NCBI RefSeq assembly: GCF_900187385.1
Contig: NZ_FYEY01000001.1
Span: 2,418,001-2,482,000 of the forward strand
DNA: 64,000 bases
Reading direction: 5' to 3'
Origin: Streptomyces sp. 2114.4
GTDB taxonomy: Bacteria; Actinomycetota; Actinomycetes; Streptomycetales; Streptomycetaceae
The notes beneath the pieces are model-generated. The model did not search any database. It was not told the DNA's origin and saw only the letters and a program-made list of their open reading frames with translations. This document shows positions 53,966 through 64,000 of the stretch, in pieces; the stretch's first letter is position 1, and each line of letters opens with the position of its first letter. The translations under genes were made by a program, and so were the position numbers.

Positions 53966-55393
53966 ATGACATCCATACCGGAGGCGCTGTTGTGGTGCCT
54001 CAGCGCAGGTACGGCCGCCGCCGTGGTCCTGGCGGCGCTCTCGATCCGCGCGCGCGGGCAGCGCGCCGGTCTGAGATCGCGCCTGTCCGCCGCTGAGGAA
54101 CAGAACAGCGCCACGCTCCACAGCAATACGGAGCTGTCGGCCCGGCTGCGCGCCACCGAGGCCGAGATCCGGCACCTGGCCGAAACTCGGCTCCCCGACC
54201 TGACGCTGGCGCTGGCCCACCCGCATGTGCCCGTACCGGGGCTGCTGGACGCCCGGTTCGCCGGGACGGAGACCGACCAGGCGCTGAACGCCGTACTGGA
54301 GCAGGTCAGCGACGCGATCACCAAGGAGCGGGCGCGCGTCGACGCCGCCGCCCAGTCCACCCTGCGCGGCGCCACCACCACCATCCAGGCGCTGCTCTAC
54401 CAGCTCCAGTCGGCGCTGCAGGAGATGCAGCACCGCTACGACGACCCGAACGTCGCCCAGGACCTGCTGAACGCCGACTTCCTCAACGAGCAGGCGTTGC
54501 GGCGCATCCAGGCCACCGGTGTCGTCTGCGGCGCGTGGCCGGGGCTGACCCGTGAGGACTCCTACCTCGCCGAGCTGGTCGTCGGCGCCACCTCCCGGCT
54601 GCGCGGCTACGAGCGGGTGCAGGTCAGCAACCAGTTGCGCGACCCGGTCGCCGTGGTGGCGCGGGCCGTGGAGCCGGTCGCGATCGTGGTGACCGAGCTG
54701 CTGGCCAACGCGCTGCACCACTCGCACCGTGAACTTCCCGTCACCATCACGCTGCAGCAGGGAAACCGCGGCGCCTCGGTCATCGTCGACGACTACGGCG
54801 TCGGTATGCACGACGACGAGATCAAGGCCGCGATGGTGTTGCTGTCGGGCGACGACGACCTGCTGCTCACCCAGCTCGGCGACCCGCCGCGGTCCGGGTT
54901 CGCGGCGGCCGGACAGCTGGTGCGCCAGTACGGCTTCGGGGTGCACGTCGAGCCGTCGCCGTACGGCGGTGTGCGGGCGGTCGTGTACATCCCGGGTGAC
55001 CCCCTCCTCACCGTCCTCGACGAGAGCGCCCAGCCGATGTCCGTGATGGCTCCCCTGCCGCACCGTTCCGGGGTGCCGGATCGTTCCTCCTCCGCACTGC
55101 CCACCGGTTCCGCGACGCCGCCCCCGGCCGCCGCGCAGCCCGCACCCGCCGCGCAGCCCGCCCCCTCCTACGAGGCACCCGCCCAGCAGGCCGACGGGGA
55201 ACTCCCGCGCCGGCGCCGCCGTAAGCCCGTCTCCGAACTCGACGAGAGTGCCCCGCGCACCGAGTCGGCTCCCCCGCGCTCCCCGGAAGAGACCGGAACC
55301 CGTTGGGCCGCGCTCCAGCGCGGTACCGAAACCGGCCGGGCAGCCGCCCAGTCAGAACCCCCTCGCAGTCCCGAAGGGAACGCTCAGTCATGA
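53966..55393 (+). CDS. Conservon sensor ATPase (CvnA-like)
   Basis: The 475-residue protein is the first gene of a conservon, the conserved four-gene signalling set of streptomycetes. It has an N-terminal membrane helix (ALLWCLSAGTAAAVVLAALS), an Arg-rich helical linker (about 30-130) with coiled-coil character, and a HATPase domain (AIVVTELLANALHHSH, IVDDYGVGMHDDEI, GDPPRSGFAAAGQLV) without a separate HisKA His box. A Pro/Ala-rich tail of about 150 residues follows. The ATG follows TGAGGA. The gene overlaps the next by ATGA, so all four are coupled. The signal is unknown. Confidence 0.9.
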   Translation: MTSIPEALLWCLSAGTAAAVVLAALSIRARGQRAGLRSRLSAAEEQNSATLHSNTELSARLRATEAEIRHLAETRLPDLTLALAHPHVPVPGLLDARFAGTETDQALNAVLEQVSDAITKERARVDAAAQSTLRGATTTIQALLYQLQSALQEMQHRYDDPNVAQDLLNADFLNEQALRRIQATGVVCGAWPGLTREDSYLAELVVGATSRLRGYERVQVSNQLRDPVAVVARAVEPVAIVVTELLANALHHSHRELPVTITLQQGNRGASVIVDDYGVGMHDDEIKAAMVLLSGDDDLLLTQLGDPPRSGFAAAGQLVRQYGFGVHVEPSPYGGVRAVVYIPGDPLLTVLDESAQPMSVMAPLPHRSGVPDRSSSALPTGSATPPPAAAQPAPAAQPAPSYEAPAQQADGELPRRRRRKPVSELDESAPRTESAPPRSPEETGTRWAALQRGTETGRAAAQSEPPRSPEGNAQS

Positions 55394-55818
55394 ACAGCCC
55401 CACCCGCCGCCGCGTCGCCGAGGACAAGTCCTGGGTGCTGGCGCCCCTCATGGAGTTGCCGCATGTTATTCACGCAGCAGTGATCTCCGGTGACGGTTTC
55501 ATCGAGGGCGCCTCACCGGGCCTGCAGCGTGACTCCGGCGAGGGTGTCGCCGCGATGATGTCCGCGCTCCAGGGCGCGGGCCGTGCCGTGACCGCGGCGT
55601 TCGCCGGGAAGGACGACACCCGGCTGCGGCAGACGGTCATCGAGTCCGACGAGGGCTTCGTCTTCGCGATACCCGCCGGTGAGAACACCTGCCTCGCCGT
55701 CTTCGCCGGTCCGGAGGTGAACATGGGCGTCGTCGCCCACCACATGCAGATCCAGGTGACGACCCTGGGCAACAAGGTCATGAACAGCCCGGCACGGGAT
55801 TCGGGTAACCCCGTATGA
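55390..55818 (+). CDS. Conservon roadblock/LC7 protein (CvnB-like)
   Basis: The 142-residue protein is a roadblock/LC7 domain, the CvnB component, related to MglB-type partners of small GTPases. It has SWVLAPLMELPHVIHAAVIS, DGFIEGASPG and the C-terminal VVAHHMQIQVTTLGNKVM. Such proteins act with the GTPase encoded two genes downstream. Its start overlaps the kinase stop (ATGA) and its stop overlaps the next start (ATGA), giving coupled translation of the set. Confidence 0.92.
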   Translation: MNSPTRRRVAEDKSWVLAPLMELPHVIHAAVISGDGFIEGASPGLQRDSGEGVAAMMSALQGAGRAVTAAFAGKDDTRLRQTVIESDEGFVFAIPAGENTCLAVFAGPEVNMGVVAHHMQIQVTTLGNKVMNSPARDSGNPV

Positions 55819-56177
55819 CCCCGCGCCAGAGCAGCGGCAGGCGCCTCGTACCGGCCTATCTGGCCACCGGCGGACGCGCCCGCCCCAGCCGCAACACCCT
55901 GGACCGGCTCACCTTGCTGCACAGCGTCGGGATGCCGATCACCAGCGAGGTACGCCCGGAGGAGCACCGCATCCTGGAGCTGTTGCAGCCCGGGGCGCTG
56001 TCTCTGGCCGAGGTCGCCGCCCACCTTCACCTGCCGGTGAGCGTGGTGAAGGTGCTGGTGGCCGACCTCGTCGATGCCGGGCGGCTGCACGCCCGTGTCC
56101 CCATTCCCGAAGCCGAGCAATTCGACCGACAGATCCTGGAGAGGGTTCTCGATGGACTCCGCTCTCTCAAGTCCTAG
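55815..56177 (+). CDS. Conservon DUF742 protein (CvnC-like)
   Basis: The 120-residue protein is a DUF742 domain, the CvnC component. It has VPAYLATGGRARPSRNTLDR, LTLLHS and a winged-helix-like part LSLAEVAAHLHLPVSVVKVL with VADLVDAGRL. The family resembles a small DNA-binding or protein-binding winged helix. The gene overlaps its neighbours on both sides: ATGA with cvnB-like and 26 bases with cvnD-like. Its molecular task is not known; it is thought to link the sensor and the GTPase. Confidence 0.92.
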   Translation: MTPRQSSGRRLVPAYLATGGRARPSRNTLDRLTLLHSVGMPITSEVRPEEHRILELLQPGALSLAEVAAHLHLPVSVVKVLVADLVDAGRLHARVPIPEAEQFDRQILERVLDGLRSLKS

Positions 56178-56784
56178 CGCCCACGCCGACGCGAGCACCG
56201 GCAGCATGTACCTCTCCGGCGAGCACCAGACCCTGGTCAAACTCCTGGTGGCGGGGCCGTTCGGCGTCGGCAAGACCACGCTCATCCGCGCGCTGTCCGA
56301 AACCCCGCCGCTGCACACCGAAGAGGTCATGACCCAGACGGGCGCGGGCGTCGACAACCTCGCCGGCGTCCGGGAGAAGACCACCACCACCGTCGCCATC
56401 GACTTCGGGCGGCTGACGCTGCCCGGGGACCTGGTGCTGTATCTGTTCGGCACCCCCGGGCAGAAACGGTTCCGCCCCCTGTGGGAGGACATCGCCCGGG
56501 GCGCGCTGGGCGCCCTCGTCCTCGCCGACACCCGCCGCCTAGCGGACTCCTTCGAGGTGATGGACATCGTCGAGGAGGCCGGGTTGCGCTACGCGGTGGC
56601 GGTCAACACCTTCCCCGACGCGCCCCAGTACGGCGTCGAAAAGCTCCGCGAAGCGCTCGATCTGCACCCCGAAACGCCGCTGGTGCTGTGCGACGCCCGC
56701 GACCGGGAGCAGTCCGTCGACGCGCTGATCTCGCTGGTCGGGCACGTCCTGGCCCACACCCCCGAGGAGAACCCGAACCCGTGA
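56152..56784 (+). CDS. Conservon small GTPase (CvnD-like)
   Basis: The 210-residue protein is a MglA/Ras-like small GTPase, the CvnD component. It shows the P-loop GPFGVGKTTLI, a DFG..L strand (AIDFGRLTL) and LFGTPGQKRFRPLWED as the switch II region. In place of the usual N-K-x-D base-recognition motif it has VNTFPDAP, so nucleotide specificity may differ, as noted for this family. GAGAGGG precedes the ATG. It overlaps the first P450 gene by GTGA. It is the output switch of the conservon. Confidence 0.92.
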   Translation: MDSALSSPSAHADASTGSMYLSGEHQTLVKLLVAGPFGVGKTTLIRALSETPPLHTEEVMTQTGAGVDNLAGVREKTTTTVAIDFGRLTLPGDLVLYLFGTPGQKRFRPLWEDIARGALGALVLADTRRLADSFEVMDIVEEAGLRYAVAVNTFPDAPQYGVEKLREALDLHPETPLVLCDARDREQSVDALISLVGHVLAHTPEENPNP

Positions 56785-58163
56785 CTTCCCCGCACCAGCC
56801 GGGAGCCGCACCGCCACCGGGCTGCCCGGCGCACGCCGCCCCCGCGCAGCAGTACCCGCCGGCGCAGCCCGACGCACAGACCCCGGTGAAGCTCTACGGA
56901 CCGGACTTCGCCGCCGATCCGCACCGCATCTACGACCAGTTGCGCCAGTACGGTGCGCTGGCGCCGGTCGAGATCGCGCCGGAGGTGACCGCGATGCTGG
57001 TCACCGACTACCGGGCCGCCCTCGACCTGCTGCACGACGACGCCACCTGGTCCAAGGACTCCCGTGAGTGGATGACCACGGTCCCGGCGGACTCGCCGGT
57101 CATGCCGATGCTGATGTGGCGCCCCAACATCTTCTACGCCGACGGGCCGGCGCACGTCCGCTACCGGGACGTGGTCGTCGACAGCTTCAAGCTCGTCGAG
57201 CCGCACGAGCTGCGCGCCCGCGTCCACCACGCCGCGGACTCCCTGATCCGGCGCTTCGGCGCGCACGGCGAGGTCGACCTGATCGCCGACTACGCGCGGC
57301 TGATCCCGCTGCTGATGTTCAACAACCTCTTCGGGATGCCGGATTCGTACAGCGACCGGCTGATCACGGCCATCGGGGGCATGCTGGACGGCAACTCCCC
57401 CGAGGAGGCCGCGGCCGCCAACGAGGCCTACACCAGCTACATCATGGAGCTGGTCGGTATGAAGAAGGCCGAGCGCGGGCCGGACCTGACCTCCTGGTTC
57501 ATGGACCACCCCAACGCGCTCAACGACGAGGAACTGATCCACAACGTCATCCTCACGATGGGCGCGGGCAACGAACCGCTCGCCAACCTCATCGGCAACG
57601 CGCTGTCGCGGATGCTCTCCGACGACCGCTACTACCACACCCTCTCCGGTGGCGCGCTGACCGCGCACGACGCGCTCAACGAGGTGCTGTGGAACGACCC
57701 GCCGCTGGCCAACTACTCCGCGCACTTCCCGGTCCGTGACGTCTTCTTCCACGGCACCTGGGTGCGCAAGGGGCAGCTGGTGATGGTGTCGTACGCGGCC
57801 GCCAACAGCCAGTTCGACACCACCGGGCAGACGGGCCCGGGCTCGGGCGGCGGCTCGCACCTGTCCTGGGCGGCAGGCCCGCACGCCTGCCCCGTGAAGC
57901 GGCATGCGCTGCTGATCGCCACCACTGCGATCGAGCGGCTGACCGCCTGGCTCTCGGACATCGAACTCGCCGTGGACGCGAGCGAGTTGCAGTGGCGCAA
58001 CGGTGCGTTCCATAGGGCGCTGGCCGCGCTCCCGGCCCGCTTCACCCCGATCACCCCCGACCAGGCAGGAGCCACTCCATGGCACAACAGGGACAGCAGC
58101 CCTACGTCATCGACCCGGTCGGAAGCGACATCCATGGAGAGGCCGCCCGTCTCCGCGCGCTAG
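56781..58163 (+). CDS. Cytochrome P450 lacking ExxR (CYP157-like)
   Basis: The 460-residue protein is a P450 with the haem Cys loop [14 protein letters not shown] (Cys370). The otherwise universal K-helix ExxR reads NEVLWNDPP (E301-V-L-W304), with no Arg, a feature described for the CYP157 family; the I-helix reads GAGNEP (Pro266) instead of AGxxT. CYP157 and CYP154 genes are often paired after conservons in Streptomyces, as here. Its start GTG overlaps the GTPase stop and its 3' end overlaps the next P450 gene by 85 bases in another frame. Catalytic activity is doubtful; a partner or scaffold role for the next enzyme is possible. Confidence 0.88.
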   Translation: MTSPHQPGAAPPPGCPAHAAPAQQYPPAQPDAQTPVKLYGPDFAADPHRIYDQLRQYGALAPVEIAPEVTAMLVTDYRAALDLLHDDATWSKDSREWMTTVPADSPVMPMLMWRPNIFYADGPAHVRYRDVVVDSFKLVEPHELRARVHHAADSLIRRFGAHGEVDLIADYARLIPLLMFNNLFGMPDSYSDRLITAIGGMLDGNSPEEAAAANEAYTSYIMELVGMKKAERGPDLTSWFMDHPNALNDEELIHNVILTMGAGNEPLANLIGNALSRMLSDDRYYHTLSGGALTAHDALNEVLWNDPPLANYSAHFPVRDVFFHGTWVRKGQLVMVSYAAANSQFDTTGQTGPGSGGGSHLSWAAGPHACPVKRHALLIATTAIERLTAWLSDIELAVDASELQWRNGAFHRALAALPARFTPITPDQAGATPWHNRDSSPTSSTRSEATSMERPPVSAR

Positions 58164-59314
58164 GCCCACTGGCGCGCACCGAGCTCCCCGGCGGCATCGA
58201 GGCCTGGTCGGTCACCAGCCACACCCTGCTCAAGCAGCTGCTGACCGACGACCGGGTCTCCAAGAACCCACGGGAGCACTGGCCCCTGTGGCAGCGCGAG
58301 GACATCCGCGGCAGCTGGCTGCAGTCGTGGATCGGCGTCACGAACATGTTCACCGCGTACGGCGCCGACCACCGGCGGCTGCGCAAGCTGATCGCCCCGG
58401 CGTTCACCGCCCGCCGCACCGACGCCATGCTCCCGCGCGTGGAGGCCATCACCGCGGCCCTCCTGGACGACCTGGCCGGGCACCCCGCGGGCGAACCCGT
58501 GGACCTGCGCGCCCGCTTCAACCACCCGCTGCCGATGCAGGTGATCTGCGAGCTGTTCGGCTTCCCGGAGGGCGAGCAGCGCGCCGAACTCGCCCGCCTC
58601 GTCGCGGCCATCATGGACACCACGGCCACCCCGGAGCAGGCCGCCGCCACCGGCGCGGCCGTCCATGCGCTGCTGTCCGGCCTGGTCGCCGCCAAGCGCG
58701 AGCACCCGGCCGACGACCTGACGAGCCTGCTGGTCTCCGCGCGGGACGACGAGGGCGAGCGGATGACCGAGCAGGAACTGCTCGACACCCTCCTGCTCGT
58801 CATCGGGGCCGGTCACGAGACCACCGTCGACCTCCTCGGCAACGCCGTGCACGCCCTGCTCACCCACCCCGAACAGCTCCGGCTGGTGCTGTCGGGCGAG
58901 GTGCACTGGAACGACGTGATCGAGGAGACGCTGCGCTGGGCCCCGAGCATCGCCGCGCTCCCGCTGCGCTTCGCCGTGGCGGACATCGAGATCCCGGACG
59001 GCCCCACCATCCGCAAGGGCGAGGCGATCCTCCCGGCGTACGCGGCGGCCGGCCGTGACCCCGCGTTCCACGGCGAGAGGGCCGACGGCTTCGACGTCCG
59101 GCGCACCCGTCAGGAGCACCTGGCGTTCGGCCACGGCGTCCACCACTGCCTGGGCGCTCCGCTGGCCCGTATGGAGGCGCGGATCGCGCTGCCGGCCCTC
59201 TTCGCCCGTTTCCCGGGGCTTCAACTGGCCGTGTCACCGGAGGAGTTGGCGCCGACGGACGGCTTCATCTCGGGCGGTCTGCGCAGCCTGCCGGTGCGTC
59301 TGACGCCGGCCTGA
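58079..59314 (+). CDS. Cytochrome P450 with complete motifs (CYP154-like)
   Basis: The 411-residue protein is a standard bacterial class I P450: I-helix GAGHETT (residues 243-249), K-helix E283-T-L-R286 and the haem loop [14 protein letters not shown] (Cys357). It has the ERR triad residues missing from its neighbour. AGGAG lies 10 bases before the ATG, inside the preceding P450 gene. The pairing with an ExxR-less P450 after a conservon suggests a CYP157/CYP154 couple; substrate unknown. Electron donors are not encoded nearby. Confidence 0.92.
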   Translation: MAQQGQQPYVIDPVGSDIHGEAARLRALGPLARTELPGGIEAWSVTSHTLLKQLLTDDRVSKNPREHWPLWQREDIRGSWLQSWIGVTNMFTAYGADHRRLRKLIAPAFTARRTDAMLPRVEAITAALLDDLAGHPAGEPVDLRARFNHPLPMQVICELFGFPEGEQRAELARLVAAIMDTTATPEQAAATGAAVHALLSGLVAAKREHPADDLTSLLVSARDDEGERMTEQELLDTLLLVIGAGHETTVDLLGNAVHALLTHPEQLRLVLSGEVHWNDVIEETLRWAPSIAALPLRFAVADIEIPDGPTIRKGEAILPAYAAAGRDPAFHGERADGFDVRRTRQEHLAFGHGVHHCLGAPLARMEARIALPALFARFPGLQLAVSPEELAPTDGFISGGLRSLPVRLTPA

Positions 59315-59337
59315 ACCGCCCGGCCGCTGCTGGTGTC

Positions 59338-59370
59338 CGACCCCGTCGCCCTGCTGTGGTGGCGGGGTCG
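59338..59370. terminator. Terminator between P450 and TerB-like genes
   Basis: CGACCCCG (59338-59345) and CGGGGTCG (59363-59370) form an 8-bp stem around a 17-base loop that can fold further, 23 bases after the conservon-P450 operon. Confidence 0.55.
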
Positions 59371-59445
59371 TTCCGGCTCCCGTGCGGCCGTCGCGTCGCG
59401 GCCGGTCACGTGGGTGCCGGCGCATCGGGCCGGCCGCCGTGCCCC

Positions 59446-60156
59446 TCAGGACGGGGTGCGCGCCGCCTCGAGCAGCCGGCTGGTGTCGGCGGGGCGGAGC
59501 GTCAGGGCGCTGCCGACGGTGCTCAGCACCTCGCGCTCGGCGGGTGTGTAGGAGCCGTCCGCGAGAGCGATACGGGCGCCCTGGAGGAGGATCGCCTCCC
59601 GGCCGGCGGGGGCGAGGTGCGGGGCGAGCGGTTCCAGCGCCTCGTGGAGCTCTATGGCCAGCGCGGTGCCGCACGGGTCCAGACCCTGGGGCGCGCAGTG
59701 GCCGCCGGTCACCGCGTCGTAGGTGCCGGTGAGCCGGCCGGTGTCGGCGGCGAGGGCGGCGAGCAGGGTCAGCAGTTCGTCCTCGGAGCAGTCCGCGAAG
59801 CCGGCCGCGCGGACCGTGTCGACTGCCGCGTCACGGACGGCGCGGGAGGACGTGCCCCCGGCGGCCAGCAGCGCGAGGGTGACGGTGTGGACGGCGTCCC
59901 TGAGCATCGCGGAGAAGCGGACGGTGGTGGGGTGGTCGAGGGCGTCCGGGCCGAAGTGGCCGCGGCAGGCCGAGCACTCCAGGACCGGGCCGGTGGCACC
60001 GCGGGGCAGGAGCGGGACGCCGAGGACGGTGAGACGGCGACGGCCGGTCCGGCGGAGGTAGTTGCGGTCCCCGCCGCAGTCCGGACAGAAGAACTCGCCA
60101 TCGGCGACGGTGCGCCAGGACGTGCGCACACCCATCACACACACCTTGTGCCTCAC
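59446..60156 (-). CDS. TerB-like protein with N-terminal zinc ribbon
   Basis: The 236-residue protein begins with a zinc ribbon (FFCPDCGGDRNY ... ECSACRGHFG, four Cys) and continues with a TerB-like all-helical domain: LLTLLAALAADTGRLTGTYD, ILLQGARIALADGSYTPAER, REVLSTVGSALTLRPADT. TerB-family proteins are linked to tellurite and other stress responses, mostly of unknown mechanism. The GTG at 60156 with GGAGGG five bases before it is my start; an ATG at 60135 is possible. It is convergent with the conservon operon. Confidence 0.78.
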   Translation of the reverse strand: MRHKVCVMGVRTSWRTVADGEFFCPDCGGDRNYLRRTGRRRLTVLGVPLLPRGATGPVLECSACRGHFGPDALDHPTTVRFSAMLRDAVHTVTLALLAAGGTSSRAVRDAAVDTVRAAGFADCSEDELLTLLAALAADTGRLTGTYDAVTGGHCAPQGLDPCGTALAIELHEALEPLAPHLAPAGREAILLQGARIALADGSYTPAEREVLSTVGSALTLRPADTSRLLEAARTPS

Positions 60157-60472
60157 GTCAGCCCTCCGTAACTCCCCCGTAGCCCTCCGGGTACGGGTGG
60201 GGTTCCCAGGGAGTACCCCATGGCGCCCTCGCCGTATGGGACGTGATGTTAGCCACATACATGATGTGGCGTCAGCACCTCGTACCGGACAACTGGCCGG
60301 ATGACGAAGGCCTCTGCCCCTTGCACGGGAGGGGCAGAGGCCTGTGGGCGCCGTGAACTGCGTGGCTGTCAGGAGGCGGACGGCGGGTGAGGCGGCCGCG
60401 GGCCCCGGTGGTGCCGCGGGCCGGGCTTGGCCAAAACGGTGAGGGCAGTGCGGGAGCGCACCGGGCTTCCCG
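60157..60472. other. Gap between TerB-like and SGNH genes
   Basis: This 316-base gap contains the TerB-like promoter side and, at 60308-60343, a long hairpin that should terminate the SGNH gene. No gene is visible. Confidence 0.45.
60308..60343 (-). terminator. Terminator of the SGNH hydrolase gene
   Basis: AGGCCTCTGCCCCT and AGGGGCAGAGGCCT form a perfect 14-bp stem with an eight-base loop, 130 bases past the SGNH stop. Confidence 0.7.
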
Positions 60473-61507
60473 TCACCCCATCGAGGTCGTCAGGGCGCGG
60501 GTCACCTGGTGCGCCTGGTTGTCCAGGCCGCGGGCGTTGGGGGGGACGAAGGTGCAGGCCTCGCCGGAGCCGGGGATGGTCTTGCACAGCTCCGACGGCG
60601 TGTCGGTCTGGTCGCCGTCACCGGTGAGGTTGTCCCGGACCCCGTACATCCACTTCGCGTCCCCGCTGTGGCACACCCCGTGGTTCAGGCTGGGCCCGTA
60701 GGTGTCGACGTAGAGCGCGGCGTGCTCCTCGGCGTGCCGGTGGAGCAGCCCGTTCAGGCGCTTTTCGAGCCCGTCCAGCCAGGGCATGTCGCCCTTCTTG
60801 ACGCTGCCGAGCTGGTTCCAGTGCAGGAACGAGCAGCCGGAGCCGTCCGGGACGATGGCGGGGTAGCCGACGACCGCGATCCTCGCCTGTGGTGCGCGCC
60901 GGTGGATCACCGTCATCATGCGGTCGAAGTCGGCGTCGAGCTGCGCGAACCGCTCCTCCAGCCAGCTCGCCCCCGCACCCGTGCCGGTGTAGTGGTTGGT
61001 GCAGGGCTTGGTCTGCAGGGGCTTGGTGATGCCCAGTTCGAGGCAGGTGCTCACGATGGACCCGAAGCCGAGGGAGTTGCCGCCGATGCCGACGGTGACG
61101 TAGTCGGTGGTGGGGGACAGCGCCTCCACCTGCGGGGGCAGATCGGACCAGCCGCCCGGGGGCGGGACCGACGGCGGACCGTAGATCTTGGCGGCCGGCT
61201 GGGGCCCCAGGACCCCGTCGACCACCTCGGCGGCCCCGCAGGTCGCATCGGTCAGGTGGAACCCCAGCTGACGGGCGACCTGGTGCGGATAGTTGCGCGC
61301 GGAGCGGCCGCAGCCGTCGTCCTCCTCCCAGGGGCGGACGAACACCCCGGCGCTGTAGGAGTCGCCGAGCGCCACATACTCCGGACGGTCCGCCGCGCGA
61401 GCCGGTGCGCCCGCGGCCGCCGGGGCGAGGGCCGAGGCCACCACGGCCAGCGAGGCGGCCGCCGCCACGAGGAGCCGGGAGAGTACGGGCATGCCGTGTC
61501 TGCTCAT
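60473..61507 (-). CDS. Secreted SGNH/GDSL hydrolase
   Basis: The 344-residue protein has a signal peptide (RLLVAAAASLAVVASALAPAAA) and an SGNH fold: YVALGDSYSAG (nucleophile Ser), GCGRSARNYPH, TVGIGGNSLGFGS (oxyanion Gly and Asn) and a C-terminal DNQAHQV with the probable His. Six Cys in pairs suggest disulfides, as in Streptomyces lipase/acyltransferase relatives. It should hydrolyse esters outside the cell; substrate unknown. AAGGA lies seven bases before the ATG at 61505-61507. Confidence 0.9.
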   Translation of the reverse strand: MSRHGMPVLSRLLVAAAASLAVVASALAPAAAGAPARAADRPEYVALGDSYSAGVFVRPWEEDDGCGRSARNYPHQVARQLGFHLTDATCGAAEVVDGVLGPQPAAKIYGPPSVPPPGGWSDLPPQVEALSPTTDYVTVGIGGNSLGFGSIVSTCLELGITKPLQTKPCTNHYTGTGAGASWLEERFAQLDADFDRMMTVIHRRAPQARIAVVGYPAIVPDGSGCSFLHWNQLGSVKKGDMPWLDGLEKRLNGLLHRHAEEHAALYVDTYGPSLNHGVCHSGDAKWMYGVRDNLTGDGDQTDTPSELCKTIPGSGEACTFVPPNARGLDNQAHQVTRALTTSMG

Positions 61508-61638
61508 CTGCACGTCCTTGGTGTCCGGCGTCGCGGCCTGTCCGACGAGCGCCGAGTCACCAAAAGTACTGACGTTTTTACTCACCGTGACGTGGAGGGG
61601 GTTCAAACCCCACCTTCAGGTGGCGGGGTCGTACAACG

Positions 61639-61673
61639 GCGCCCCCGCCGCTCGGGGAGAGCGACGGGGGCGC
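61639..61673 (-). terminator. Terminator of leuA
   Basis: GCGCCCCCG-C-CGCTC and GAGCG-A-CGGGGGCGC form a 14-bp stem with one mismatch and a GGGGA loop, 25 bases after the leuA stop. Confidence 0.75.
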
Positions 61674-61697
61674 GTGCGGGACGGTGCGGCTGCCGGT

Positions 61698-63527
<1,830 letters not shown>

Positions 63528-63535
63528 TCAGGGAG

Positions 63536-63603
63536 GGCCGACGGGGCGAAAAGATCGCAACACCGAACTCCGCGGGGAGGGGGTCGGCCTACGACTACAG
63601 GCC
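63536..63603 (-). promoter_or_regulatory. Alternative leuA leader hairpins
   Basis: In the minus-strand transcript AGGCCGAC (63590-63583) can pair either with GGCCT at the leader-peptide stop (63603-63599) or with GTCGGCC (63542-63536) further on. The two pairings exclude each other, as expected of a ribosome-position attenuator responding to leucine supply. Confidence 0.55.
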
Positions 63604-63642
63604 CTCACCGCGGCAGCTAAGGAGAAGCAGCCCGAAACGCAT
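63595..63642 (-). CDS. leuL: leuA leader peptide with four consecutive Leu codons
   Basis: A 15-codon frame reads MRFGLLLLSCRGEGL followed by TAG. Four adjacent leucine codons (CTG CTT CTC CTT) and a fifth Leu just before the stop make it a classical attenuator peptide: stalling at the Leu run under leucine shortage would favour leuA expression. It ends 118 bases before the leuA ATG, with alternative hairpins between. Such leaders are known for leucine genes in streptomycetes. Confidence 0.8.
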   Translation of the reverse strand: MRFGLLLLSCRGEGL

Positions 63643-63801
63643 GATGCACAGCACCTTAGCCGAGGTCGGCCCTGGAGGGCGGTCGCGTATCAGTATGCGG
63701 GACCGGGCGGACTTTGTTCCCCAAATGCGACCAACCACACTTTTTCAGGAATCTTGGACGCGGGGAGTGACAGCCGCATCACACAGTGCCACCGTTTGTT
63801 C

Positions 63802-64000
63802 ATGGACCTCAACGACGCGCAGTCAGATCACGCCACCGGCCACACCCCGGTCTTCTGCACGATCATCCCGCCGCACATCCTCGACAACCTGGCACAGTCC
63901 GACGACCCGGAGCGGCACGAGCCCGCCCGCCGGACCCTGGAGCACGACCACGTACGGCGCACCGAGCGCCGCGAGCTCGCCGCCCGCGGCGGGCTGACCC
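63802..64000 (+). CDS. M4-type metalloprotease, N-terminal propeptide part
   Basis: The frame starts MDLNDAQSDHATGHTPVFCT and continues IIPPHILDNLAQSDDPERHE before running off the right edge. The T-P-V-F-C-T-I-I-P-P-H motif is the short propeptide of protealysin-type (M4) zinc proteases, whose catalytic domain would follow. Unlike secreted thermolysins these lack a long signal peptide. The ATG at 63802 has no ribosome site. Only 66 residues are visible, so the catalytic HExxH cannot be checked. It is divergent from leuA. Confidence 0.75.
   Translation, partial: MDLNDAQSDHATGHTPVFCTIIPPHILDNLAQSDDPERHEPARRTLEHDHVRRTERRELAARGGLT

Noticed and set aside
61595..61630. GGGGGTTCAAACCCCACC resembling a tRNA T-arm
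   Set aside because: No acceptor, D or anticodon arm can be built around it and the T-stem has mismatches; it is in the leuA-SGNH gap next to a terminator.

Overview
This window is a high-GC actinobacterial chromosome segment, almost certainly Streptomyces. Codons end overwhelmingly in G or C, GTG starts are common, many genes overlap by ATGA/GTGA, several promoters look leaderless, and the gene content (conservon, mycothiol-type maleylpyruvate isomerase-like protein, LAxTG surface protein, DUF397 proteins, NirBD, glyS-zinc ABC-zur-uppS-recO block, leuA with a leucine leader peptide) is typical of the genus core. No rRNA, tRNA, CRISPR array, transposase or integrase was found.

Left part (1-20.2 kb): cutA and an upstream-coupled partial gene, a cupin, an MDR oxidoreductase divergent from its TetR regulator with two palindromic operators, a TauE/SafE exporter, then a compact atypical cassette: an Ig-like protein made of three nearly identical 300-bp repeats, a 52-residue Cys-rich peptide and a DUF1360 protein, followed by an orphan DUF397 protein. 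Next come an NAD-epimerase, a LysE exporter, a secreted glycosidase-like lipoprotein, nirB-nirD with a GlnR-like box, an SRPBCC/ArsR pair with twin operators, an SDR, a KimA/APC-type permease, a mycothiol-dependent-type enzyme and two tandem paralogous small proteins resembling YrhB/Imm35 folds.

Middle (20.4-46.3 kb): a sugar ABC transporter (binding protein plus two permeases, no ATPase), a TauD/TfdA dioxygenase next to a regulator carrying two TTA codons, a LAxTG (class E sortase) surface protein bracketed by two identical 33-nt hairpins, ppdK, a MarR regulator, a DusB-type tRNA-dihydrouridine synthase, two DHA2 drug exporters (one divergent from an XRE/MmyB regulator), an aldo/keto reductase and TetR regulator with a striking promoter-operator, several small enzymes, and a NarL-type two-component system.

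Right part (46.4-64 kb): glyS divergent from a zinc ABC transporter whose promoter is covered by two Zur-like boxes, zur itself, uppS and recO; a decayed XRE/DUF397 pair; a complete conservon (sensor ATPase, roadblock protein, DUF742 protein, small GTPase) running into two cytochrome P450 genes, the first of which lacks the ExxR motif (CYP157-like) and overlaps the second (CYP154-like) by 85 nt; a TerB-like zinc-ribbon protein, a secreted SGNH hydrolase, leuA with its leader peptide and alternative hairpins, and the start of an M4-type metalloprotease.

The most interesting material is the Ig-repeat/Cys-rich/DUF1360 cassette, the conservon-P450 module, and the set of well-formed operators and attenuators that can be read directly in the DNA.
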